From the NCBI GenBank assembly GCA_043228905.1, contig JBHGNT010000016.1, positions 1,798,001-1,862,000 on the forward strand: a DNA stretch of 64,000 bases, written 5' to 3'. The notes beneath the pieces were generated by a model. It saw only the letters and a program-made list of their open reading frames with translations, did no database searches and had not been told where the DNA came from. Positions 33,088 through 45,253 of this stretch are shown here, one piece after another. The DNA comes from Azolla caroliniana. Lineage: Eukaryota; Polypodiophyta. A program made the position numbers and the translations under genes. Every line of letters begins with the position of its first letter. Within the stretch, counting starts at the first letter, position 1.

Positions 33088-35881
33088 TTACAGATTTCCA
33101 GTGAGATCAAAGTTATCAGCCAATCTATACAGCACAAGGTTTTCCCAAGAAGAGCCGAATAAGCTTTTGCCTCCAATTGCAAAAGTAAGTGCCCATATCA
33201 AGAGCACTGCAGTATAAATAACAAACCCAATTGCAGAACGTACAACATCTGGAACAGGTAAACAGTCAGAAATAACATAAGAATCCTTTAACTATCCATG
33301 ACCTGAGCAATAAGCTATAAAACTTGCAATATTCAAAGGATAAAATATGATAAAGGAAGAGCTATTATGTTTTAATGATCTCTAGTGGCAGATGACAAGT
33401 AGACAGATTTACTTTGGTTGCATATCTTAACCATCATAAAAGTTTCAACTCCAATCAAAATATTATGATGGGTATATCTGCCAACACACAGTCGTCATAG
33501 GCAAACTTAAACTCTAATAAAGACAACCGCATAAAAAAGATACCAACTGTTAGAATCTTAATTAACATCAAGCAAAAAGAAGAAGGAAAATAAGGAAGAA
33601 AGGGATCCAGTCCACCAAACCACCCCCTAGCGAAGGTGAGACACAGATCCATGTCCACTGGTGGTGTCTCATACCACTGTGTATGGACATGGATCGTACC
33701 TTGGGTTTGAAGGAGGCACACGTGTATGAAGCTAGAGCTTTGCCACACTGTCAGATCCTCTATCTCAAAACAATAATATACTTCATATCAGAGTCATGCC
33801 TAACCATAACAAGCAATAAGTTGTGGTTTGCAAGTATTATACAGGTTTGTCAAATACATAAAGAGCCTTTTCTATAAAAACAAAGATGACAAGCACGTCA
33901 CGCATGATGGAAAATGCTAAATCAAGTTATGCTGAAGGCATATATGTCTACATTTAAGGATACTGAATAGATTGGAAAGAGGAGCCAAGGAATTAAAAAG
34001 GGACTACCTATGTCCAACATAACAGGTAAGGAACGACAGAGAACAAGCAATATACAACTATCAAAATGCTTCTTTTGTCCAACGCTCCCAAACAAGTTTC
34101 TTCAAAGATTTGAGATTCCAGAATACCTGTATCAATTACACACAACTATAGCTTTGATATTCTCTGTTGAATCTTGGTGAATGAATATCTGCTCTAAATA
34201 ATTTCCTAAACGATTTGAGTGTTCAATAGAGATGACAAATTTAATAAAGAATACATAACTGTAGCTTTTCAATGTAGTTATTGCTTGAATAGTCAAATGT
34301 TCTGGAAGATTAGAACTGGCTATCCTATCAGGTCTAACATAATTTATAACTGCTCATCTTAAAACTTCAGTGGGAGTAACAAAGGGAAAACTAGTTTATT
34401 TGGCTTCATCAAAGGTGAAGGTCTGCAATCGATCTACAATAAAGACGATGTGATTATTCTCTGAGTAAAACTGGCTACCCTATCAGGTCTAAGATAATTT
34501 ATAACTGCTCATCTCAAAACATCAGGGAGAGTAACAAATGAAAAAGTTGTTTTAATCTGGCTTCCATCAAAGGTGAAGGCATGCAATCAATCTACAATAA
34601 AGACGATGAGATCAACACTTACTCCACATGAAAGAATGAAAGAAAGATACATTAATGTGTATCAAAGACTATATTTTGATATGAGAGTTACAAAGGAAAA
34701 ACTTGTTTTTAATCTAGCTTCCTAAAATAAATGGTGCAAATATACAGCCTGAGTAATCCTCTGGGCAAAGAGAATTTTTATTAATTCACAAATAGAGCCA
34801 TCTATTCAAAAATTGAACTTAAATCCTTTGGTCATTCTATTTTGAGAAGAGAAGACATTCCAATATGTTACAATTAAACTTCATAGCTTTTCTCAGGAAG
34901 ATCTTTTCATTTATTTAAAGATTGCACATCAATCCTTGATGGCCACTCCAGTTTCTTTAAGAACTTCTGATAAAATATTATACCAATTTCATTTTCTTTT
35001 AGACACAGCATCCATGTAGGACAGTGGCCTGCTATAAATCTAAGATGAAGATGATGTGACTATTCTTCAAATTGCTAATTGGCTAAATCTGGAAAATTTC
35101 TTCCGAAAATCTGAAGAATGCATAGAAGTGGAACAACCTTGCACTGAGCTGGAACAATCCTTCACATAATTGGAAGCATCTTGTATAAAAGAAATGAAGA
35201 ATCTTGTACAAAAACTAACAAGAATCTCGAAAACATGTACAGAAACTGAAGAATCTAATACCGAAATTGATGAACCTACTAAAGATTCTACTACCAAAGA
35301 ATCTTGTACAAAAATACCAAAATTATCTTCAACAAAAACGAAAGAGCCTTCTAGAGAAACTGAAGGATCTAAACATTTGCACTAAAACTGGAGACTATGA
35401 GAACGTTTAACAAAAAACTAAAGAATCTTCTATAAAAATAAGAACCATTTTGCATGGAAAATGAAAAAACGGTTTTGTAAAAACTGACGGATCTAAGAAA
35501 CTTGCACTAAACTGCAGAATCGATGTAAATTATACAGAAAAAATGAATATGAATGATACAGAGACATTATACAAAAAGATCCCGAAAAGCTTAAGAATCT
35601 TGTTGTACACATAAAAAACTGAAGAAAAATGATATGAGAGAGAGAGAGAAAGAAAGACGAGATGAACACTTACATGATCGAAGGAAAGGATCAGGATGAT
35701 AGCTTCGACGGAGGATCGGCCAGAAGTAGAAGCAGTTAACAAACCAAAGCCAAGGAAGAAAGGCGAATCCAGCATAGAAGAAATTACGAGCTTGCCTGCG
35801 CGCCGACTCTGTGTCCTGTGAACCTAGGCCTAACGGACCATCCACAGTCAGCCATCTTATCTCCTCTCTCTCACTCTCCAT
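33088..35881 (-). CDS. PEN2: Gamma-secretase subunit PEN-2
   Basis: Two exons on the minus strand, 35881-35674 and 33248-33088, joined in phase 1 by a GT-AG intron of 2425 bp, give 122 residues. Recognisable PEN-2 features in order: a short acidic N-terminus, WLTVDGPLGLG, ARRQARNFFYAGFAFLPWLW, VNCFYFWPILR (first hydrophobic segment with the conserved FLPWLW-NCFYFWP block), then after the junction VVRSAIGFVIYTAVLLIWAL (second membrane segment), FAIGGKSLFG and a short C-terminus. PEN-2 is the smallest subunit of the presenilin gamma-secretase and is needed for presenilin endoproteolysis; plant homologues exist with poorly known roles. The junction residue Tyr before VVRSAIG supports the splice choice. 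Size is normal for the family. The exon-exon match makes this call strong. Confidence 0.95.
34314..34610. repeat. 155-bp tandem duplication in PEN-2 intron
   Basis: Copies start AACTGGCTA(T/C)CCTATCAGG at 34314 and 34469, and both end near CTACAATAAAGACGATG. Several substitutions separate them. Confidence 0.82.
35090..35630. repeat. Degenerate minisatellite in PEN-2 intron
   Basis: Repeated short motifs of the type CTGAAGAATCTTGTACAAAA recur at irregular spacing of roughly 25-35 bp. On the plus strand this creates a Lys/Thr/Glu/Ser-rich open frame (35170-35385), which I read as a repeat artefact and not a gene. Confidence 0.6.
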
Positions 35882-35904
35882 CTCCCGATCAGGAACTGAT
35901 GACA

Positions 35905-36274
35905 GAGCAAAACGAAAAGGATGATGAATCAGAAGAAGAAGAAGAAGAGGACGAAGAGGGTTAAGGTCAAGGTCAAGGTCAAGGTCGGACAGGTTTCACA
36001 TGAGGGCCTTAGTAAATGTAGTGTTGTTCAATAGAGCAAAGCAAAAAGGAAGAAGAAGAGGGTCAAGGTCAAGGTCAAGCAAAGCTCTCTAATCTTTGGT
36101 TTCACATTAGGGCCTTAGCAAATGTAGTGTTCAATAGAGCAAAACGAAAAGGATGATGAATCAAGGGAAGAAGAAGAAGAAGAAGAGGATGAAGAGGGTC
36201 AAGGTCAAGGTTAGACAATGCTCCCTTATCTGTGGTTTCACATTCTAAGGTCTTAGTAAATGCAGTGTTCAATA
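35905..36274 (-). promoter_or_regulatory. Triplicated PEN-2 upstream segment with TTGACC array
   Basis: Three tandem units (35905-36033, 36034-36136 and 36137-36274) each contain a GAGCAAAnC start, a GAA-rich tract, GGTCAA hexamers, and a TTTCACAT...GCCTTAG/GTCTTAG...GTGTTCAATA end. In PEN-2 sense the hexamers read TTGACC, the W-box core bound by WRKY factors. There are eight: three at 35965-35982, three at 36061-36078 and two at 36197-36208. They lie about 85-330 bp upstream of the PEN-2 start codon. Regulatory function is inferred from motif and position. Confidence 0.6.
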
Positions 36275-37239
36275 GAGTGGATGTGGTGTCCTGCACTCTT
36301 GTTTGACCCTTTGAGTGTCAAGACTGGCCCTTGTTCCTTTGCGGGTATTCAGAGCCTTACCTAGCCAACATTTTAGTCTCACATACAACATACCCACACC
36401 ACCTACTTTGACATGACATTGTTATATCAAGATATTCCTTCATTTTTACGATAGGACCCTATATGTTTTTAGTGTTCCACATTGTGACAGCTTCTACATT
36501 ATCATCCATAATTTAGTTGTGATGTGAGGAAAGACCTATCAATTGTTAGGCTGAGATAACCCACGATGGCAAGTTTCCCATGTTGGTAATAAGCTTAGTT
36601 TCATGATGTGGGAAAGAACCCAAATCCCTCGTGTATACATATATTCATTGCTTGCAACCATTATTTTCCAACACTAGCATGTTTTCTTCTACAACTTGTG
36701 TCATTTATCATGAGTAAAATTCCTAGTGTAATACAAAAGGAACACTAGTTATGTTTCTAAAATGTCTACCAAAGACTGATATGATCTATGGGACATGATG
36801 TATCCCATGGTGATGATGAAGCCAGAGAGAGAGAGAGAGAAAGAAAGATATATTAATGTCGTCTAAGACCAAAATTGGCCCATGAGACAAGTGGTTTACA
36901 ACAAAAAAGGGGTATTTACCCGATCATTGAAAGAAAGAAAAAACGTAAGCTAAAAGAGTTCGAGTATGGTACAAAGCATGTTATGGTGTAACATCTCTCA
37001 AATGGCTTTGTACTAGGCCTAGTTTCATTTCCATCCAAGTCTCTTGAAAAGAAGTGGGAGGTCAAAGGGTTTTGATGTGGGTGTGGTGCATGGTACCCCA
37101 ACCCTAGCTTCGAGGCAGTGTAACTCATGTTCTCTTATCTTCTGAATTGCTTCTACACCATGTCGAGTGTCCACATTCATTGTTTCCCCCTGTCCCTGAA
37201 AAATTTCATTGAGTACATGTTGGTGAATATTAGAAAGGC
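36275..37239. other. Intergenic DNA
   Basis: AT-rich sequence with no gene seen. A short GA run lies near 36824-36846. Confidence 0.5.
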
Positions 37240-37911
37240 AATTGTTAACATTTTGTAGATATATTCTCTTGATGTTGTTTTAGCTCTACGATATATCTAC
37301 CCAATTTCTTTGTATTTGGAGTATCTAATCGTTTAGAGAGGGTGGGAGAGGGGCCAAGTATGTCTTGGTATTTTGCCCTTATCTTGGTGTAGGTTCACTT
37401 GCATATAAAGTGACACTCATCCTCTATCTCAATGCGACATAATCTAAATATCCTTTCCTCTCTAAGGACTCCATTAGTACGACCATTCTCAATTTCAAGT
37501 TGGGGAGATGATATTCTAAGTTGTCCAATGGCAACCCGTAGTGCTTTTGGTAAGAAAGTATCTATATATTTTGGTTGTGTAATAATACCTAACTTAGAGA
37601 AGTGCATGAAGTGTTCCTTAATAGTATAGCATTTTAGATGGGAGTGGCTCTAGTGGGTTGATCCATTTATTTCGAGCGTAAATTTGCCATATTTCTTGGT
37701 GTATTACTTTATTATGGTCCCCGTGAGAGATTAAAGTGTTAGCAATCTCATGGTTGTACCTAAGGGGAGGTAGGTTATTAATGTCTAGGCCATTTGCAAT
37801 AAGCCAACTTACCACAATGCTATACCAAGAGCTAATATCTCCAGACTCATATAGCGATCGAGATGCCTCAAAAGCTTGACGAGATATCCTAGCTTGTGCT
37901 TGGCTATGCAT
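37240..37911 (-). pseudogene. Relic of a non-LTR retrotransposon C-terminal region
   Basis: Two minus frames overlap (37911-37618 and 37607-37395), offset by a frameshift. They carry LRVAIGQLRISSPQLEIENG, LREERIFRLCRIEIEDECHF and, further on, a KKLGRYIVELK-like segment. The pattern L-S-x-Q-L-x-IE-x-GR ... R-x-R-x-C-x-x-C ... IEDE-x-HF is common at the C-terminus of LINE-type reverse transcriptase proteins. The frame is broken and no RT core is seen nearby, so this is a decayed fragment. The family call rests on pattern alone. Confidence 0.5.
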
Positions 37912-38099
37912 CCTATGAATAAAAACTACAATTTAGAAAAGTGCTTCTACTAACATTGGGGGTAAAATGAACTCTGTTCTAATAGTGTCATGTGGTACTG
38001 TTGATTTGCTTCAAAGAGCAATATTACTAGATGTGTCAACAATATCAACCATGGATATCTATGATGCAATAATTTATAGAGCATGATGGTTATCAATGA

Positions 38100-38199
38100 A
38101 CCTCAAAAGTTGTTGAAATTTGAAGATGCTAAATGATGGTTATGTTTAGATTTATTTGGGAGTGTAAAGAATAGGATATGATTCTGTGCATCAGAAGGG

Positions 38200-38263
<64 letters not shown>

Positions 38264-38265
38264 AC
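38100..38265. repeat. Adjacent TG and GA microsatellites
   Basis: A (TG)n run at about 38202-38229 is followed closely by a (GA)n run at about 38235-38262. ORFs across them are low-complexity artefacts. Confidence 0.85.
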
Positions 38266-38776
38266 AATGTTATATAGAAAAACAAAGAACTGTATTAACA
38301 AGAACAAGAATGAACCAACAACTACAAAAGAGGAGAAGGTGAGAAGGTGCTTATGTAGTCACCTTCTCTCTATATTCTCTCACTACAACCATCCCTTGAT
38401 AAGGTGGAGACTTAACTACCAACTAAGTATGTGTCATGGAACCTTATGACACACTAGTCACTATACTAGGAGGTGGGGTGTTCACACACTTAGAGTATAC
38501 TAAGGTGTGTTCCCACACTAGGGAAGTTGAGTTTGATTCTCAACAGGGAGAAATTACAAGATATACCATTGTTGCATGGATCTTTGCAAATGGTGCTCCT
38601 TGGTGGATTGGTGGTTAAAGGATGGCACACGCTTGTTACATGTCAATACAAATATATCATATCATCGTGCAATGACGTCATTATCTTTTCTATCACCCAA
38701 AGCAAAAAAAAAGTGGTACGTATGTAAGTCAAATACAAGAAGGTGGCAAATATTACAACGTGGTGGAAATTCCCAA

Positions 38777-39065
38777 TTGCCATTTTATGTAAAGGTATTC
38801 ATATGGAGAGTTAATATTTGGTGGGCTCCCATTAGTTTCAGCCTTAAAGAGATAAGGACAAGGTTCATGTATGTGCTACATTTGCATCATTCCACTTCAG
38901 GACATCGCACATAGGTTCATTAAATGTTCTATAGCACATATAATTTGGAAGTACTCATTAAAGATTTGGCAATCTTTAACCCATTGTTATTTGAGGCCTC
39001 AACAATGGGTATTTGTTCAATATGTTGAAAATGGTCCAAATGACGAGCTAGAGATATTGTTCTAA
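38777..39065 (+). pseudogene. LINE zf-RVT domain relic
   Basis: LPFYVKVFIWRVNIWW in one frame, then in another frame a segment ending FIKCSIAHIIWKYSLKIWQ, with the C-x-x-H-like spacing and terminal C...A..IW of the zinc-binding domain found after the reverse transcriptase in plant L1-type LINEs. The two parts are separated by a frameshift. No RT or endonuclease core is visible, so only a decayed 3' fragment remains. Confidence 0.6.
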
Positions 39066-39099
39066 CTTTTATAAGAATGGGGCTTTCACATTTGATGGT

Positions 39100-40190
39100 A
39101 GACATGGGGTGAGAGCCTGTGTGAAGAAGTTTAAAGGCATTCTCGTGTGGAAATTTTGGATGTTAGAGCATGTGGGGATAATTTCTTATGGGTTTACAAG
39201 ATGTCTCTTTCCCTACAAGTGGGTTTTACATACAAGTTACAACTAATAGAATCGTGTGCTTTTACTAGAGAGAGAGAGAGAGAGAGAGAATTATCGAGAT
39301 ATGTATGGAGTAACAGAGAGGTGAAATTTTTGGGTCTCAAATCCAAGATACTAGGCTTATCGTCTAACAAATTACCACTAAGGTAAGCCAATGAAAAGAA
39401 AAAAATAGAGTGCATGTGAATGTATACATATGTCTATGATAAAGGTCGGCATAGACATGAGGAAGGTCATACTTTAACCATACGGTCCTAATGCCATACA
39501 ATGAAATAAGTTGGATTTGAACATAGGTCTACATTCTAACAAGAAAAATGCACACAAGCAATGTCCATGCACACACACAAGAGAGTGTGTATGAACCCGA
39601 GGATACCGGAAGCAAATGTCTCAGGTTCTAGAGGAGATGGATTAAGCTCGGGAAGGATCTTGTGGATCAATTATGTAGGTGTGGCGAGACACTACACTAC
39701 GCTACACACACAAACACACATGATGATTCATTTGATGGTTTCGGGGTGTGGATCGAGATGAGACGGGTCCAAGAGTGGGGAAAAGAAAAAGGGGTTTCAA
39801 GATTGAAGGCTTTTTTGGTTCTTTTTTTATATGGTATTTTCTCGTGTAGTTCCCCCGGAGCCAGCCAGCGAGAAGGGCTTTCTGGTCACGTGAATCTGAC
39901 ACTTTCTTTTGATGCATAGGCACGTGGTCCTCCACATATACCTATCTATCTATCTATCTATCTAAGACTATACCTTTGTTGTCTTTCTTTACTCCCCATT
40001 TATCTGGGTAGTGAAGACCATATTCTTTGTCATGGCCAATAATGTGGTAAGGCTTGCTTTCTCTTCTCCTCCTCACATCTGCAAACAGGGCAACCTGCAG
40101 CAACACGCCTCCTCCTCCTCCTCCTCCTCCATGTAACAAACTAATGATTCCATAACTAAACTTTATGTTTTTTTATTATGTTTTCCATTC
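39100..40190. other. Intergenic DNA upstream of 40191 gene
   Basis: Contains a GA run (39267-39289), a CTAT tetranucleotide run (about 39940-39965) and a CTC trinucleotide run (40109-40130). The last 200 bp is likely promoter or leader for the gene at 40191. No other gene was seen. Confidence 0.55.
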
Positions 40191-41374
40191 ATGGCTGCTT
40201 TGTACTCAAATCACCCCAGAGTTTCATACTTGTCTCATATGAATTCCAGATCCAGGCTCAGCATCCTTCCATCAAGTAGAAGCAAGAAAGCAAGTTACCA
40301 TTCAAGGACTTTGATGATGGCAGCCGTGGGATCCTCCGAACCTGGTCAAGACTTGAGCGGGCGCGAGGCCCCTATTCTCGTGCCCGACACCGAAGCCACA
40401 GTAGGGTCCAAGCCTAAGTCTGAGCAACTCACTCCCCATGACATGTGGACCTGGAACTCTGAAACCCACTGGAAACATTGGCATGGACTTTGGACCATGT
40501 ACAATCCCCTTGAAGGCCCACACGTTTTGAAGTCTTATAAGTCAGTGAGGTCCTTGTGGCCCGTCGATAAGGACAGGGTTCACCTCTACCATCGCAATCA
40601 ATGGTATGCCTTCACCGGTTATGAGCACCAGGACATGAATTGGGAGTTTGGTCCTTGGGCTATGTATAAGTATAAGCATAGCTTGCCTAATGGTATTCTG
40701 CATCCCAACTCGGCCGATCACCGCATGCTCCAATTTCAAAATGGCGACCTCGGCTGGGTCCAGCTTGCTCTAAAGCCCAATGATCCCAAATGCGTGGTTT
40801 TCAATGAGCTTCATTTCATGGCATGTATGTATGTATGTATGCGTGCATGTGTGTGTGTATGTATGTATGTATGATGATGATGTTATTGTTGTGTTCATCA
40901 GCTCCAAATGCAAGGATGCCGGTGATCATGGGGTACGATTCAAAAGACCAACTATCAGTTGCATTGATGGTCGAAGAAACAATGGATTCAGACAAAATAC
41001 CAGACGATTCGTGGAAAGGAACTCTGTGGAAGCATAACTTTGATCCCATAGATGAAAGGAGAGATGAGCCCAAGGGCATTTTCATTGGAAATGAAATGAA
41101 CCTCACCTCCTCCCTTGTAAGCACCACAAGGGAGGCCCAATGGAAGGGCTACAGAGGGGGCCTAAGTGATGATAATGATGATTATACATTGGTTCATTTG
41201 CCAAATCAAGTCACTTTATGTGCTCCCAAAAAGGCTCTTGTTGGGAGATCTCACTCTTACTACGTGTCTTGGGTGGTGAATGAAACTCAAGTAAGAGTTC
41301 TTTCAGTGAGTTATTTTGCTAATGGAAGCCTTCACTATGTTAAATCTGGTACCTACAACAAAAGTAGCAAATAA
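40191..41374 (+). CDS. Probable plastid-targeted protein, DUF3598-like (tentative)
   Basis: Two exons, 40191-40824 and 40902-41374, joined in phase 1, give 368 residues. The first 45 or so residues are rich in Ser, Arg and Lys with few acids (SRSRLSILPSSRSKKASYHS), which resembles a chloroplast transit peptide. The mature part starts with an aromatic-rich block: WNSETHWKHWHGLWTMYNP, KSYKSVRSLW, NQWYAFTGYE and MNWEFGPWAMYKY. Later come DLGWVQLALKP, VIMGYDSKDQLSVALMVEE and, near the end, SHSYYVSWVVNETQVRVLSVSY. The W-x-x-W-x-G-x-W-x-x-Y start and beta-strand-like periodicity suggest a calycin-like barrel such as DUF3598 proteins of cyanobacteria and plants, but I am not sure of the family. The 77-bp intron is unusually short and begins in a GTAT run. 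Confidence 0.7.
40825..40901 (+). other. 77-bp intron made largely of GTAT/ATG repeats
   Basis: The donor GTATGT is the first unit of a (GTAT)n run interrupted by a GTGTGTGT block, followed by ATGATGATG and a short pyrimidine tract ending TTCATCAG. Removing it restores phase and joins LHFMA to PNARMPVIMGY through a serine codon. Confidence 0.75.
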
Positions 41375-42061
41375 TGTGACCTAACCTATATGTATATTCT
41401 CAAAGTAGGTCACTATCCCATAATTATTCATGACATTGCAGGGTATATATGCATGATACGAATGATGGCACATGTGTTCGTGCATCATATGCTACCATGT
41501 AAAATGTCTACAGATAACGTTCCTTGCTTATGTAGAGTAAAATCTGATATCTTTTTTCTACCTTTGACTCTACTAATCCTCTCAAACCATGCATGTTGAT
41601 TGATCTGGAATGGATGATGTAGGCTATGACATGAAAAACTATCGAATTATGTCTCTATATGCGAAATTTTGAGCCTCTAAAAAAAATTTTATGATTTTTT
41701 TTCAAAATTATTGGTAATAACTTATCTTAGTTGTAAGGAAACAAAACGTTAGTGCAAGATCTTGAGTTCAAGTAAGAAGTTTTACACAACCTTGGTTGAA
41801 ATATGAGAAACTTTGGGCTTGGATTAAGTGGGACATTTTGTAGAGTGCCAATTAGAGAGATAACTCTTGTACATTGTATGGTCCTCTCTATTGTGAATAG
41901 TGGAGAGATTTTGTCCATTGCTTGTTACTCTTTCCTAAATTTCTCTTATAGAGGCTTCAGTGATTACACCAAATGTTGGTTTTGCTAAATTAGAATGAAA
42001 ATTCATTTAATAATAGACTATGATGTACTAGGCACACAAGGAAGTTAACCAAAATACACAT

Positions 42062-42082
42062 GGGGGGGGGGGGGGGGGGGGG
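42062..42082 (+). repeat. Poly-G run of 21
   Basis: An uninterrupted run of 21 G, then CGG. Such a run can form G-quadruplexes and is also prone to assembly or sequencing length error. Confidence 0.9.
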
Positions 42083-43173
42083 CGGATATCGTGCCTCCAA
42101 AGGAAGATGAGTTTGGGTTCCAATTTATGGGAGGACAAATATTTCCCTATGGTAGAGTCAAGTCTTGTATGTTTTGATTCAAAGACAAAAATTGAAGTTG
42201 ATAAATGGGAAAAGACTTGCAAACATGCTTGATAAAGACTAGGAAGATCTCAACCAACTTGTAGTGTTCTAACATCACATCATAAATAACATCTACTTCT
42301 TGAGAGTAAATTGTCAAAGCTTGGAGAAGATGCGGAAGAAGTTGTGCAACACATACAAGAACATAATATCCAACAAGGTCTAGTCCATGCGAAGATTATA
42401 TTCATTGAACAACTGAAGAGGATGAAGACGAGCTTGAACTTGGGGATGCAAGTTGTTGTTGGGATAAGGTAGAGTGACACCCTTGTAGAGAGTGTGGTAA
42501 TCACTCATATGTGTATTGATGGATTGAACTAGCATCACCTTATGTAATTTCCACTCACTCCACATTATTAACTCTTAACACCTCAATAGTTAATTTAACA
42601 CATTTAACTAAATGGCTTACCCTACATCTCAAAACAAATGGACTACTTTATTAGTTGATAAAAACACACACTTACTAACTAAAGAACACCACTCTCAATA
42701 CAAGGTAGAGATCAAATACTTGAGATAGAAAGTAAGGGTTTGAGGTCCTACTTAGGGTGAGAGTCAAAGCATGAGAGAGAAGGGGGTGCACATATGGAAC
42801 CAATTTGCCTTTGTCTAGATTACATATTAACTGGAGTATTTCTCGCCGCATCTGGGATTTTGACTGTCTTGGATAACAAAGTATCCACAATTGGCAACGC
42901 CTCTATTTTTCAACACCCAAGTTAATGAATGAGGAGTGAATATTACAAATACCCAATTTAATGAATGAATAACTAGTAGGCATATGTTATGTATAGTTTT
43001 GGCCATTTCATGTACTATGTACAACGCATTATGGATCCCATGATACTATATTTTTTGTCGTTGCTACCATGAACAAAGAAGGCTTTGCATTTATTTTTGC
43101 TATCGCTTTGATATTTATTTTGGAAAAACTGAGATATTGTGTAGAACACATCTCTAATGCTTGGGAGAGCTGC

Positions 43174-43414
43174 AATAATGGGCTCTTCTACACAAATGTT
43201 GGTGCATAGATTTTGGTTAATTTCCTGGATGTCAATAGTCAAAATTTCATTGAGGGTGTAGCACATGGGAGGAGGATGATTAAGGCTCACAACACAATAA
43301 TGGGCTCTTCTACACAAATGTTGGTGCATAGATTTTGGTTAATTTCATGGATGTCAATAGTCAAAATTTCATTGAGGGTGTACCACATGGGAGGAGGATG
43401 ATTAAGGCTCACAA
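43174..43414. repeat. 122-bp tandem duplication
   Basis: Copies start AATAATGGGCTCTTCTACAC at 43174 and 43296. They differ by a few bases, for example TTTCCTGGATG versus TTTCATGGATG and GTAGCACATG versus GTACCACATG. Confidence 0.92.
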
Positions 43415-45253
43415 CACATCATGGTTACCCAAGGACATTTGGAATGGCCCCATGGGCCATGGTTCTTTTTATTAAATAACAATTTCGAAGACTAGACTTG
43501 ATGTTTAATTAGTCACATTCATTGATCCAAAGTTAGAGTTGAGACTCCTAACTTTCTCTCCCATCGCCTATGGAAACTACTATAGTATTAGCCAAAACCT
43601 CTCTTTCTCTTTGAGTAATCAATGCTTAAGCTAGTGTTGACTCAAATAACAAACACATAGGCTTTCTTGCCTAGTTTTAATCTCATTATTCTAAGGTCAA
43701 ACCAAATTTAAGCTTCTTACTAGAAGGTTAGAGGATTTGTGTTTTGTTTTGCAAGTTACGACATTCGAGGTGGTGTGCATGAAGGGAGAAAAGGACGGAA
43801 AAATCAATGTTTTACAAGAGGTCACGATTCTTATTGAAACGGAGAGCATTCTCAAATGTGATCCAAGGTAGTGGAAATTAGTATTAGATGGAAAATAATA
43901 ACATATTGATTAGTGGATATGGTGATACAAAGTGAAAAACTATGACGTTAAGAAAGAGCACAATGAAGGAGTAACGTTAGTTTATTTGAGAAAAGGGTAA
44001 GAGATCTTTCAAAAGTTCATACTGGGAAAAGTTTTATAGCATTCATATAATGCTTTTTGACTCTTTTGCCATGGAACATGGATACTAACATGTTCGTCTA
44101 GAAAATGGATAATACTCAATTGTACTAAAAATAAGGTGATGGATTGGTATGGCTTGTTTGTAGATGGCCACTTAACCACATGATGCATTGACGCATGCAA
44201 TTCAACATACTCAAACATTAGTATGATTAAAAACATTAACAAATATTAGAAATCCCAAGTGTCTAAATTTACATGTTGCACTTTTTGTTCTTTATGTGCC
44301 ACACAACAATTTATGTAAATCATACTTCAGTTTCAAAGATGACTCCCAAAGGAGAAGAATGACAAATCTCCAATTGCAACACAACAAATCTCCAGTTTCA
44401 AAGATGATTCCCAAAGATACTCTCCAAAGGAGAAGAAAGGCAAATCTCCAATAGTAAGGAGACACCAAGCACATATGATTGACATGAAATGCCAAACATC
44501 CACATTTTGTTATATTTTTTTGCAATAATCTTTCTTCAGTTGAAAGAAATTCTTGTTCAGCAATCAAACTATCCTTACTGTAAACTACTTAGCCTTTAAT
44601 TTGAATAAGGTAAGTTTCTGTCATTATCTGTAGAGCACCTGTCAGATTATCCTTCCAACTCATGGCTAGGTTAGGAGCACCGTCCACCACAATGTTTGTT
44701 TTGAGCTTCTAACAGAGTACTGCTAACTTCATATTCTCAAATTAATTTGCACATTAACAAATACATAGGCTTTTCCATTGCTCGCATTATGGTACCCAAA
44801 ATTATGAATTGATTATATTGAACTGTCCAAATTCAATATTCATCCTTCAAAGTGAATTTGACTGTTTTTCTTCCTTTTTAATGTAGCTTTGTTCACCAAT
44901 CCTTTACACATCTTTAACTGAAAGACATCTCACTAACCAAGTCATACGAGGAGCCTCTTCGAACTGGATCTTTCCTGTCATTATATGTATGCTCAAAAAT
45001 AGAATTTGATCATAAGACAAACTACGAACAGTGTAATTTCTGGCATCATCGCAATCCCATGGTTGAGCTAGTCGGTTAGAAAGGCATAATAACATGACAA
45101 AATATATCCATGTAGCTTCTTTCATAGGTTGCTCAATGAAATACAAAGTATGATACATCATCAATCAGATGCTCAGGTAGTGATCATGCTCTAGCTCTTG
45201 TTCATGTTCATGTTATCAGCTATTTGTGCCAGATATTAGATGCCCAAATTTCT

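Larger units (their letters stand above)
41375..45253. other. Intergenic DNA with repeats
   Basis: No gene recognised. It contains a 21-G homopolymer (42062-42082) and a 122-bp tandem pair (43174-43414). A shorter pair of about 64 bp lies near 44328-44455, starting CAGTTTCAAAGATG. A sequence resembling a worn B-box (CTTGAGTTCAAG) lies near 41760. From about 44,960 rightward the sequence resembles 52,680-52,860, marking one end of the uridylyltransferase duplication. Confidence 0.6.

Noticed and set aside
35170-35385. Plus ORF rich in Thr, Lys and Glu
   Set aside because: Falls within the PEN-2 intron over a degenerate minisatellite; repeat artefact.
35591-35673. Continuation of PEN-2 exon 1 frame (KCSSRLSFSL)
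   Set aside because: A strong GTAAGT donor lies at 35673 and the conserved second half of PEN-2 is found at 33248-33088 in matching phase.
37618-38000. Possible organelle-derived insertion
   Set aside because: The translated pattern fits a LINE C-terminal region better, and no plastid or mitochondrial gene was recognised.
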